This document shows, piece by piece, positions 10,631 through 19,246 of a stretch of 64,000 bases of DNA. The stretch's first letter is position 1. The number at the start of each line of letters is the position of its first letter. The notes below the pieces were generated by a model. It worked only from the letters and a program-made list of their open reading frames with translations, made no database searches and had not been told where the DNA came from. The position numbers were made by a program, and so were the translations under genes. The stretch spans positions 16,468,329-16,532,328 of the forward strand of contig OX463836.1 of the NCBI GenBank assembly GCA_949825045.1. Direction: 5' to 3'. This DNA comes from Argyresthia goedartella. Lineage: Eukaryota; Arthropoda; Insecta; Lepidoptera; Argyresthiidae.

Positions 10631-11388
10631 GCAAAAATGTAAAGGTCAGACATAACAATACAATACCATTATAATACAATTTTTATATCATTTCATTTTT
10701 TTATACAATAAATAATACAATTCGTACTACATTTCATCTACATTTACGTTGGTTGTATCTATCGCTTTATTGTCATTCTTAAATTCCCCGTTTTATCAAG
10801 GAGAAAGAAAGGAAAAAAAAGAAACCAAAAAACCTTTTTCGGTCAGATTAAGAGAACCCACCAACATTTTTGTCAGATTAAGAAAATATGCTTTCAGGAT
10901 ACCGAGATAAACCTCCCCCCTATGAATGAATATGTATCTGACGCGCTCGAGTATTACAAAAAATTTTTTTTTTTTTTGCATTTTCATAAATTCATCGTAA
11001 CTTATAGTCACGCCGAAATCGTCAGTTTTTTTAAAGGGAGCTTCCTTGGGGCCTACTTAACACCCCTTCCAAAAATCTGACGCGCTCGAGTAAATTTTTT
11101 TTTTGCATTTTTGACTACTTTATATGCCTACCCCCACCACGCAAACCGGCAGATTAGTATACCGTTGTTATCAGTTGGGGCATACGTAGTATGAATATCT
11201 GACGCGCTCGTGAATGCCAAGTACTTGTTTTTTTTTTAACATTTTTGAAAAACCGTACACGCCAAACCCACCGCTAAAATGGTTTTTACCATACGAGATT
11301 TTCTTTTCGAAATTATTTTCTTTCGATTTTGATAGGTCTCGACGGCGCCGTTGAATTACGCCATTTAGCTACCTCGCCTCCCTAACTA
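10631..11388 (+). repeat. Right subterminal region and terminal inverted repeat of Academ-like element, copy A
   Basis: No gene. Holds three direct copies of a 15-mer TCTGACGCGCTCGAG at 10937, 11076 and 11198 (the last with one change), spaced 139 and 122 bp, plus shorter GTCAGATTAAG copies near 10843 and 10873. The same 15-mer occurs inverted near the left end at 33756-33770. Such subterminal repeats are usual transposase-binding sites. The region ends in the inverted repeat at 11374-11388. Confidence 0.55.
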
Positions 11389-11662
11389 CAATTTAGATGT
11401 GATAAACATGTCACGAGACAATGGAGTTTCCGTAGTTTGCCTTTCGCCGCATTTAACCAATAAGATGCAACCATTAGATGTGAGTTTCATGTTCCCATTA
11501 AAAACCTATTACGCTCAAAAAATTGTAAATTGGCTAGACAACCATCCTGGTCGTGCTGTCACACACTTCCAAGTTGGTAGTGTTTTGGGCAAGGCTTATT
11601 TGAGAGCAGCATTGCCTTCCACAGCTATCAATGGCTTTCGAAAGACTGGAATACTGCCATAT
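11389..11662 (+). pseudogene. pogo/Tigger-like transposase, C-terminal catalytic part, copy A (segment 1)
   Basis: Starts outside the Academ-like element (CAA at 11389-11391) in the middle of the DDE_1 domain. Visible motifs: NKMQPLDVSFMFPLKTYY and NGFRKTGILPY, the standard end of CENP-B/pogo-type transposases. The frame stops being pogo at 11662, where a LINE is inserted with target duplication CCATAT (11657-11662 and 16695-16700). The first catalytic part belongs upstream but is absent from this unit within the window. Confidence 0.85.
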
Positions 11663-11693
<31 letters not shown>

Positions 11694-11695
11694 AA
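11663..11695 (+). repeat. (AGAA)n microsatellite, 3' terminus of the LINE
   Basis: About eight AGAA units on the plus strand; on the element's own strand it is the TTCT-type tail next to AATAAATGTTTC. It abuts the CCATAT target duplication. Confidence 0.9.
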
Positions 11696-12081
11696 CATTT
11701 ATTCACAAACACACAGGACACGCATATTAAACAAAAAATAAACAAAACAAAAAAAACATATAACAAGTGTGTCTCTGCGGCAGTGAACCGGACACTGGCT
11801 CAGCATTATGCTGAGATGTCAGACACCTACAGCGCTGATTTTCAGCCAGCACCGTCGGTGACTCATGGAAACGTCATACCAAAAGAATATATATCTATAA
11901 ACTACCTAGATTTTTGGGACAGGCGAAAGAGAAATAAACATAAATACAAAGTGAGATAATAATGTAAATACTACCTAGATGCAGCTTCATTAATATAATA
12001 TTTACAGTAAGAATTACAAACAAAACTAGATAAAAAAAAGAAATGCAATTGGCATATTTATTGCTGTCACAGTGCTGGGGA

Positions 12082-14919
12082 TTAGGATGTTTTCTGGAGC
12101 GTCAACAAATAGCCTTTAAGCATACGCTTAAAGGTGTATCTGCTAAGCGCCCCTTGGATAGGAGGAGGGATATCATTCCAGCACTTAGACGCCGCAAACT
12201 TGAAACTACCTCTGAAAGCAGCGGTTCGGTGCATAGGTATAATGGCCATTGCCTTGAACCTGCGCACACTTTTGGACCAAACCAGTTTATTAAAAAGGTA
12301 GGTGGGGGTTTTGTGTCTTACCACCCCGAACAGCAAAGTGGCCAAGTGCAGGCGCCGGCGTGCAGGCATGTTAAGCAAGTTAGCGGCGTTCAAGTAGGGA
12401 GTGATGTGGGACCGGGGAGGGACTCTGAAACAAAAACGAGCACATGCGTTCTGCACTCGTTGTATGAGCCTCTTGGAACGACCACTAATGCACCCATTAT
12501 ACACGACATCACAATAGTTTAATCTAGATAATATAAGTGATTCACATAGGTCAACACGCAAATCGACACTAAGGTAATCTCGTATATTATATAGAACTTT
12601 GAGGCGATAGAAGCAGTTACTCACAACATTTAGTATGTGGTTCTCAAAGCGCAAATTCCCGTCCATTAAAAGGCCGAGGTTGGTTGCTTCTACCACCCGT
12701 TCGATTGGTTCGCCCATGACGGCGACATTCCCGGAAGTCAGAGCTTCAAGGGTATTACGGATTTGATGTTTTGACCCAAAAACGACATATTTCGACTTGC
12801 CAGGATTAAGAACTAAACAGCTCTTGTCCGACCAAGAGGAAATACGTTCTAGGTCAGCATTTATCTTGTTTATGGCAGCAGATGTGTCTGACGGCACGCT
12901 AGAAAAGTAAAGTTGCACGTCGTCCGCGTACAGGTGATACTTGCAGCTCTCCATACTGTTAGTGATATCAGCGCTATACAGTATGAAGAGCAGAGGCCCG
13001 AGTATCGAACCCTGCGGTACTCCTCTTGTCACAGGACAAACAGAGGACCGCAGAGCACTACCATCCACCCTACGCAATGCAACTGCCTGCGCACGGCCAG
13101 ACAAATAGCTACTGAACCATTTTGTAGCAGTGACATCAAACCCGTAATAAGACATCTTGGATAATAGTAGGGGTATGCTAATACAGTCGAAGGCCCTGGA
13201 GAAATCTAAAAGCACTAAAAAAGTACTTTTACCAGCATCACGAGCTTGTAAGATGTTATCGACTACATCGAGCAGCGCAGTAGCTGTCGATCGACCTTTG
13301 CGAAAACCTGACTGCAGTTCAGGGAGTATGCTGTTTTTCTCCAGGTAATCGGACAGCTGTTCGCAAACTACCCGTTCTATTATCTTCGATGCACAAGGAA
13401 GAATACTTATAGGTCGCAGTTGAGACATTTCAGTGGGATTCGGTTTTTTTGGTAACGGGGTCACCTGAGCGATTTTCCAGTCAGCTGGGAAAGTCATTGT
13501 CAGAATGCTCATATTAATAATGTAAGTCAGTACGTCTGTAGTTCTCGGTAATGTCAGAAGTATCATGTCAATATCTATTGAGTCGAGTCCTTTTGCTGTG
13601 GTTTTTATTGACGTAATGAGTTTTGTGACGGCAGTAGCAGTAGTAGGAGAAAGCGTGAAAGTTTTGTCATTATGTCTATTAAATTCAAAAAAAGTTAAGT
13701 CAGATAAAGTAACTTCCTGTTTCCCAGGAATATTAAGGAAATGACGGTTTATCAAGTCAGGGTCATCAAATTGTGCCGGGAGGTCAGTCTGCGTCTGTGA
13801 ATCTGGAAGAACAGTGCGCTTTAAGGTTTTCCAGAGAGTCTTCGAGTCGGTAATGTCATTAATATGATGCGTGAAGAAGGCACGTTTCTCGTTATAAATG
13901 GCTTCTATCACAAGGTGCTTCAGGTCGAGGTAATACCGCTTGTGAACATCGCTTCCGGTTCGTTTGTAACGAGTGTGAGCCTCGTTTCTGAGCCGCATCA
14001 TGAGCCGAACGTTGCTCGTGAGCCATGGTTTAAGTACCTCCTTCACCACTATCATCTTCTCCGGCGCATGTCTGTCGAAGAGTCCTAGTAGCAGTAAGTT
14101 AAATAGTCTAACCATGTCATTTATGTCGTTAAGTAAATAAATTTGTTCCCAGTTTATGGCGTCAAGGTCATTGTTAAATATAGTTAGGTTAATATCTTTC
14201 AGTGGTCTATAAGTAATACGTCTAGGTGTCGGTTTCCGTTTTTTAATGTCAAACTCGGCTGTGATGAATGCATGCCTCCCTAAGTCCGGGATATGCTGCA
14301 CGTCCACAGACACAACACGAGCGTCGGAGCAAATAAGGTCTATAGTTGTCTGGCTGTGTTCCGTAAAGTGAGTCGGGTCGCTTACATGTTGTGTCAAGCC
14401 AATCGTTGTCAGAAATTGTGTCAAACATCTAAGTTTTCTGTCGTTCTTGTCCATGTAATTAATATTAAAGTCACCCAGTAAAATCAGTCGGTCGTATTTA
14501 ATAAAAGAAGTTATTGAGTCAGTAATGGCATCAAAAAAAGTGTCAACATCGAGCCGCGGTGGCCGATATGCGGTCCCAATGATTAAATGTTTGCTGTTAA
14601 TTATTGTTTTCAACCACATTTGTTCTACGAGCGCAGCGGGAGGATGTGTAAGTGTGCGCGCGTGGAGGCCCCGGCGCAGGAAGAAACCAACGCCCCCACC
14701 CCGTCCTCCACATATTTCGACCGGCCGGGGAACGTGCCGTAATCGGTAATTAGGCACGGCGGGAGCACGTCCATCCTCTCCAGCCCGAAGCCAAGACTCG
14801 TTTATGGCAATAATGTCTGCGTTCGTATCTGTTAAAGTCGCAATCAGCTCATCATGTCCCGTACCAAGGGAACCAGCATTAAATAATCCAACTTTTAAGT
14901 TATTAAACCGCGACATCAT
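12082..14919 (-). CDS. LINE ORF2: apurinic-type endonuclease and reverse transcriptase
   Basis: 945 residues from the ATG pair at 14919. N-terminal endonuclease of the APE type (LKVGLFNAGSL, NESWL, LLGDFNINY, and the late SDARVVSVDVQHIPDLGRHA region). Reverse transcriptase from about residue 440: PISILPCASKIIER, SGFRKGRSTATALLD, LLDFSRAFD, GVPQGSILGPLLF and the catalytic YADDVQLYF. A C-terminal tail with cysteines follows. It nicks target DNA and copies the element mRNA at the break. No stop or frameshift is visible over the full length, and the RT motif pattern is that of the CR1 group. Confidence 0.93.
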   Translation of the reverse strand: MMSRFNNLKVGLFNAGSLGTGHDELIATLTDTNADIIAINESWLRAGEDGRAPAVPNYRLRHVPRPVEICGGRGGGVGFFLRRGLHARTLTHPPAALVEQMWLKTIINSKHLIIGTAYRPPRLDVDTFFDAITDSITSFIKYDRLILLGDFNINYMDKNDRKLRCLTQFLTTIGLTQHVSDPTHFTEHSQTTIDLICSDARVVSVDVQHIPDLGRHAFITAEFDIKKRKPTPRRITYRPLKDINLTIFNNDLDAINWEQIYLLNDINDMVRLFNLLLLGLFDRHAPEKMIVVKEVLKPWLTSNVRLMMRLRNEAHTRYKRTGSDVHKRYYLDLKHLVIEAIYNEKRAFFTHHINDITDSKTLWKTLKRTVLPDSQTQTDLPAQFDDPDLINRHFLNIPGKQEVTLSDLTFFEFNRHNDKTFTLSPTTATAVTKLITSIKTTAKGLDSIDIDMILLTLPRTTDVLTYIINMSILTMTFPADWKIAQVTPLPKKPNPTEMSQLRPISILPCASKIIERVVCEQLSDYLEKNSILPELQSGFRKGRSTATALLDVVDNILQARDAGKSTFLVLLDFSRAFDCISIPLLLSKMSYYGFDVTATKWFSSYLSGRAQAVALRRVDGSALRSSVCPVTRGVPQGSILGPLLFILYSADITNSMESCKYHLYADDVQLYFSSVPSDTSAAINKINADLERISSWSDKSCLVLNPGKSKYVVFGSKHQIRNTLEALTSGNVAVMGEPIERVVEATNLGLLMDGNLRFENHILNVVSNCFYRLKVLYNIRDYLSVDLRVDLCESLILSRLNYCDVVYNGCISGRSKRLIQRVQNACARFCFRVPPRSHITPYLNAANLLNMPARRRLHLATLLFGVVRHKTPTYLFNKLVWSKSVRRFKAMAIIPMHRTAAFRGSFKFAASKCWNDIPPPIQGALSRYTFKRMLKGYLLTLQKTS

Positions 14920-15329
14920 GAAAACGAGCAAAAAAGTTAAAAGAACAATAGCAAATGAATGAATGCATACAGGTAAGTGACTCAGTCCACGAAGATAAAA
15001 GTAAATAGCAAGTGCAGCACAAAGTGATAAATAAAGAGTGATAGTGTAGACCTATAACATATATATACATACATAAGTTATATACGGATAAATTTATATA
15101 AAATGATTGCTTCCAGGCTGAATCACGCGACGGTACGAGGCATATTTGTCGGTCCACTCCCGCGACAAGACATAGCAATGACGAAATAAGCATATAGGCC
15201 ACAACAAAACGGTAAAAACGGTATTTTTTTACAATTATACAATTTATCTGAAACGAGTTACAAACAAACAACAACAACGAAACATTTAATTGCAGGACTT
15301 TACTACAAAACAAACAAAAACAATAACAA

Positions 15330-16451
15330 TTAAGGAATTCTTTGGACTTCGGCTGGCAAAAAAATGTGCAGATCGGATAACCGACGCACGTGATGAGCCG
15401 GCTGACCCTCAGACCTGCGGGCGAGGATTCTGCCGTCGCGGGTCCACACGAAGCGCCAGGCGGCGGTGCGCGCGGCCTCGCGCGCCCGCTGGAACAGCTG
15501 TCGGTTGGCGCTAGTCAGCCGCTCGTTCACATAGAACCGCTGCGGCGCGCCGGCCAGGCCCATCCCTTCGGTGGTGGCGCCGCGGCGTGTGCGCGCGCCC
15601 TGCAGCAGCTCGTCCTTGACGGCGCGGCGCGCCAGGCGCAGCACGATGGGCCGCGGCCGGGCCGCCTCGCGCGTCCGCCCGGCACGATAAACCGACACCA
15701 CGTCACGCACGTCCAGCTCCACGCCCAGTTTTGCGCAGATCCGCGTGGCTAGGCCGGCGGCACTCTCACCGGGGTCCTCCGGGACGTTCGTCACCTGGAT
15801 GTCGTTCGACAAAAGCTCTTGGTCGCGGTCGTTCAGCTCCATTTGAAGATTCGCAACGGCTTCTTCGAGCACTCGGGTAGCAGCTGACGCCGCCCCATCT
15901 ATGACCTGCCTTTCAATAGCGTCGACGCGGCCCTCCAAACGATCCATCCTTTCGCCAAACACGGACAGGTGCGCTCTCAAGTCCTGAAACTCGTCGCGAA
16001 ACTCCTTCAGCTCCTGTCGGATGGTGTGGAATTCCACTCCGATGAACCGTTTCAGCTCAATAAGCGCACTGGCCATGTCCTCCCCGTCGAAGGATGCAGG
16101 AGAGCAGGGCATGGCCGTGTCCGCGCTTAGCGAGTCCGAAGAGGAGGCAAGCAGTGCGGTGGCGGTCTGAGCAGAGGCGGGCCGAGCGGCAGCAGCGGGC
16201 CGGTCGGTGGCGAACGGAGCGACGGCTGGCGGAGCCGAAGAGGAGGATTGACCCAGCAGGCCTTTAACGGGCGTGTCAGCGCGGTTGTCTCTCGGTTTTA
16301 ATCTCTGGCAATCAGGGCAGTCCCAGTCCTTGGGGATAACTGCTCCGGCTGAGACACCCACACAAGCACCGTGGTACTGGCCGCCGCATTTTGGACACGA
16401 TACGATGCCAGTGCGCCCAATAAACTTAGCACAAGCCCCACACTTTTTCAT
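15330..16451 (-). CDS. LINE ORF1: PHD-finger, coiled coil and RRM-like RNA-binding protein
   Basis: 373 residues from ATG at 16451. N-terminal PHD-like zinc finger (CGACAKFIG..CPKCGGQYHGACV..CPDCQ), a Ser/Ala-rich linker, a coiled coil at roughly residues 140-215 (LKEFRDEFQDLRAHL..ERMDRLEGR) and an L1-ORF1p-like RNA-binding part (LSNDIQVTNVPEDPGE..). The protein should bind the element RNA and assemble into particles for retroposition. GC-rich and uninterrupted. It ends 410 bp before the ORF2 ATG. Confidence 0.88.
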   Translation of the reverse strand: MKKCGACAKFIGRTGIVSCPKCGGQYHGACVGVSAGAVIPKDWDCPDCQRLKPRDNRADTPVKGLLGQSSSSAPPAVAPFATDRPAAAARPASAQTATALLASSSDSLSADTAMPCSPASFDGEDMASALIELKRFIGVEFHTIRQELKEFRDEFQDLRAHLSVFGERMDRLEGRVDAIERQVIDGAASAATRVLEEAVANLQMELNDRDQELLSNDIQVTNVPEDPGESAAGLATRICAKLGVELDVRDVVSVYRAGRTREAARPRPIVLRLARRAVKDELLQGARTRRGATTEGMGLAGAPQRFYVNERLTSANRQLFQRAREAARTAAWRFVWTRDGRILARRSEGQPAHHVRRLSDLHIFLPAEVQRIP

Positions 16452-16694
16452 TGTTTTGTGATGTTTTTTTTTTTTAAGACTGTGGGTAGATGTCACAGCA
16501 CACGACAGTATGTAACTATTATGGTCACTTTTTGGCCTAATCACTGAACCTTTAATTACGCAAATAATAATTGTCAATATTTACACTAATGCGCATTAAA
16601 TAAATGTATTTGCATAGCAAAAACAACACTAGTTTTATTTTATATGGACGGCGGCGATAGTAGGCGCATACGTCGTATGGCGTCCGTGAGTCAC

Positions 16695-17088
16695 CCATAT
16701 GATGATAACATCTTTACTGATGCTGATTTTAATGATAATCAGGACACCCCACCACCAGAACAGCCTTCTCCAGCAGCAATGCCATCCAATGTAGCTTCAG
16801 TGCAACAGCCAGAGCAAAATTAATTCATATTGCCTGCTGTGATACATCCTGTTACACAGGTAATCCCAAGTGTATCGCCTAGAGCATGGTCGGCAGTTTT
16901 AGTCACTGGTTCTCCACATAAAAATAAAATCATAGAAGCTGAGGAAAAAAATAAAGAAAAAAACGAGAAAATAGCTCGGAAGAGGACAAAGGGCGTTGGA
17001 GAGGAGGCAAATAATAATAAGAAAGCTTGTGGGGACCAAAAATAAAAGACAAAACCAAAAAAAATGCACTTCTGTGCCAGAAAAACAA
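16695..17088 (+). pseudogene. pogo-like transposase, extreme C-terminus, copy A (segment 2)
   Basis: After the LINE the frame resumes DDNIFTDADFND and a Pro/Gln-rich stretch (PPPEQPSPAAMPSN), reaches a TAA at about 16820, and continues in the same sense as a basic Lys/Glu-rich tail (KNKEKNEKIARKRTKG). In other pogo transposases a basic tail before the end is usual. The internal stop is shared by copies C and D, so this tail was already interrupted before the units multiplied. Confidence 0.6.
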
Positions 17089-17915
17089 TTTTGAATAGGT
17101 ACACAGGTACACACTTAGAAGGTTAAATATTTTTGTCTTGCGTGATTAGTTTGAGAAAGGAAAACGAAAAGCTCATAATTAGATCCTAACCTAGCCTACG
17201 AGGGCGGTGATCTGGTAAGTTGATTTCCTTATGGTGTACAAATTGTCAAATTAAGTGATAGTGAAGATGATGAGGAATACGATGCCGAATGCGAGTGAAG
17301 ATGATGAGGAATACGATGCCGTCCCCATGGACGATATTAGGAACGAAAAATTACTGGCTGATTTTGTCTTTTTTTTTTAAATGTTTGTTTTTTCTGTTGA
17401 TTATTATTTCGGATTTAAATTCTAATAAAAATATAACCTATCCAATACATAACAAGAGTTTTATTTAGTTTTTACCAATAACATGGATTTCATAGGTAAA
17501 AATAAAAAGTGGGACGATATTTGGCGACTCTATCTTACCAGTCAACATGTCATCGTAATCGACCTTCTGATCTGACAACATAAATAATTTATTATGCCAA
17601 AGAAGACCAACAAATTTTTCAACGAGAACAAACTTTGCCAACGATAAATCAACAATTTTGTAAAGGAAAACTAGTTTTTCCTTTAAGAAAACAACTATTT
17701 TGCCAACGAATATCAACCATTACGCCAATGAAAACCAACTGATTTGCCGACGAAAACTACAATTAAAGAAAACAGGTTGGGCTATGTCGCAAGTCATCCC
17801 TCATTGCAAAAAGGACTGATATACTGATAAAGACAATACCTACTGATCACTCGACATACAGGTTCTCGTCTATACCCGAATCTTGGGAGAGAGTTAATGC
17901 AGCAACCATTCTATC
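17089..17915 (+). other. pogo 3' flank and spacer, no gene
   Basis: Positions 17089-17254 are extra compared with copies C and D. A duplicated 24-bp unit GAAGATGATGAGGAATACGA.. follows at about 17262-17325, then an AT-rich stretch with AATAAA-type signals near 17425. From 17555 the sequence is the spacer shared with 47974-48394 and 60465-60905, which precedes the piggyBac-like right end in each unit. No coding potential seen. Confidence 0.5.
17595..17757 (+). repeat. Degenerate ~22-bp tandem repeat, copy A
   Basis: About eight units of 17-24 bp with consensus close to GCCAACGAAAACCAACTATT, starting at GCCAAAG. The same array is present at about 48012-48174 and 60507-60669. Read on the minus strand it gives a repetitive hydrophobic frame, which is a by-product of the repeat. 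Role unknown. Confidence 0.55.
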
Positions 17916-18463
17916 TGTTTAATATTTATGCTTCGGAACGCACCTCTTTTTGTTGCGCGACTCGGACCGCGAGTGATCGGAAACGGAACTAGCAGCTGTC
18001 ACTTGTATAGAAACGAGATGACGAGTTAGAGGTTACTTTTTTTGACATGAGAAAAATGTCGGCACATGGCGTTCGGGCCTTGGCTGTATTTTAATTGTAA
18101 TAATTGTCTAACACAGGTGTCGGGCCTGGTCGGAATGTTAATTATAATAAGCACGTACTAAATCGTCGGGCAATAAGTAGATTCACGTCAGCGGAGTGAG
18201 TGCTTCGTGTTGTGAAGCTTGAAGTGGTTTGGTCCCCAATTCGTCGCGTTCGGCAGCGACGGCGTCAGCATCGGGCTACGACGAGAGTAAGATTCGACTC
18301 CTCTCCCCCCACCCCTTGTGCTCCTTATCCCGATTCCTGCCTCGAATTGAGCTTTCGAATTCCGGTCCACGGCGTCAAAGGTCAGTACCACTTGTGATAC
18401 TCCTGGTGAAAACCAACCCTATCAAGATTCCACGCCCGTTCGGTTGAGGCGTGGAATTTAACA
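17916..18463 (+). repeat. 5' LTR of BEL/Pao element
   Basis: 548 bp, TG...CA ends, followed by 3 bases and the primer-binding site at 18467. Contains the promoter and leader; no clear TATA box is evident, but an arthropod-type start is possible in the middle of the LTR. Confidence 0.92.
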
Positions 18464-18815
18464 TTTTGGTAGCAGGCGCGGTTTCCTAGTAGGAAATCGA
18501 TTCACGGACGGTTGTAGGGTTGTTTTTTTGCCACATTGTAGTTGGGAGAAAAGGGTATCTCGGATTGGTCGGCAATCAGTTTGTGAGTGAGTCGAGTGGT
18601 CGTTATACCACAATTTAGGCTCATTTTCGGTTAGTGAACGTATAATTGACGATTTAGTTAACAATTATTATAAATTTGTAGTCGGAAACTACTCGGTGTG
18701 CATAAGAAACAGTCATTCGGTCGGACTATAGTATTGCAGTCGGGTTCCATAGCATTGCAGTGTTATTTCGGATTACAGAGCAGGGTCAGGCTATTTAAGG
18801 GGTATTAAGCTGATT
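18464..18815 (+). other. BEL/Pao leader with primer-binding site
   Basis: TGGTAGCAGGCGCGG at 18467 is the tRNA primer site. The rest is untranslated leader leading directly into protease remnants, so the gag gene is deleted. Nothing else is seen. Confidence 0.7.
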
Positions 18816-19240
18816 TTGCTGACCTCAGTAGAAGTGTTAGTGCCAGGTGTCCACGTGTTGCAGGCGACTGGTCTGGTTTCGGTCAACACCAGACTGGGCC
18901 ATGCGGTAATAGGTCCGGTCATGCCGGCTGCCCTACGCCTAGCGACTCGTAGTCCCTTATTCGGTTCTGTACTCTCGGAGGTGATACAGAAGTTTTGGGA
19001 GGTGGAGGAACCACCTACGGTCCGCCGGTTGGACCCGGTTGAAGAAGAGTGTGAACAGTTTTATCGGCACAATACTGGTCGCCTTCGGTCAGGTCGATTT
19101 CTCACACGTCTTCCATTCCGGAGTGATCGCCCACCGCTGGGCAGTTCACACCATGCAGCCGAGACGCGGCTTCTGTCGATGGAACGACGCATAAAGCGTG
19201 ACGGGATTTTCGGCAGAAGTACGTCGACTTCTCGGGGGAG
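18816..19240 (+). pseudogene. BEL/Pao protease end and reverse transcriptase start, truncated
   Basis: The frame carries the end of a retropepsin-like region (RLGHAVIGPV) and the start of the Pao reverse transcriptase (FWEVEEPPT.., EECEQFYRHNTGR..GRFLTRLPF). The RT palm with its catalytic aspartates is absent: the sequence jumps to the RNase H region at about 19240. So this is the left side of an internal deletion and not a working enzyme. Confidence 0.75.
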
Positions 19241-19246
19241 GTTGAT

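Larger units (their letters stand above)
2316..11388 (+). mobile_element. Academ-like DNA transposon, copy A (right part; left end outside window)
   Basis: The element ends at 11388 with CTAACTA, the inverse of the left end TAGTTAG seen in copy B at 33583; the 15-bp inverted repeats TAGTTAG(A/G)GAGGCGA differ at one base. A CAA triplet lies outside each end (33580-33582 in B, 11389-11391 here), and outside it the pogo transposase frame resumes, so the target duplication is 3 bp. The single gene encodes a zinc-finger protein with an XPG/FEN1-like nuclease region. Academ superfamily elements are known for 3-4 bp target duplications and an XPG-like nuclease, which is the basis of the call. Interrupted by an ISL2EU-like element and a viral glycoprotein insertion. 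Confidence 0.62.
11663..16694 (-). mobile_element. Full-length CR1-group (Kiri-like) non-LTR retrotransposon, 5032 bp
   Basis: Flanked by the 6-bp target duplication CCATAT; the empty site is visible in copies C and D (..GCCATATGATGAT). It lies on the minus strand, with a 5' leader at 16694-16452, ORF1 (16451-15330), ORF2 (14919-12082) and a 3' end of AATAAATGTTTCTTT repeats at 11663-11695, a microsatellite-type tail instead of poly(A), as in CR1-group elements. Both ORFs are open, so it could be a recently active copy. The 3' untranslated part holds the palindrome CTCAGCATAATGCTGAG (about 11800). Confidence 0.88.

Noticed and set aside
10930..11215. Regularly spaced repeats as a possible CRISPR array
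   Set aside because: Only three copies, spacers of more than 100 bp, eukaryotic context; better explained as subterminal repeats of a transposon.
12043..12522. Plus-strand ORF opposite the LINE RT
   Set aside because: Shadow of ORF2 on the other strand; no family motif.
17465..17716. Minus-strand hydrophobic ORF (VVFLKEKLVFLYKIVDL..) as a membrane protein
   Set aside because: It is a translation of the degenerate 22-bp repeat array, with no start context or conservation of frame as a protein.
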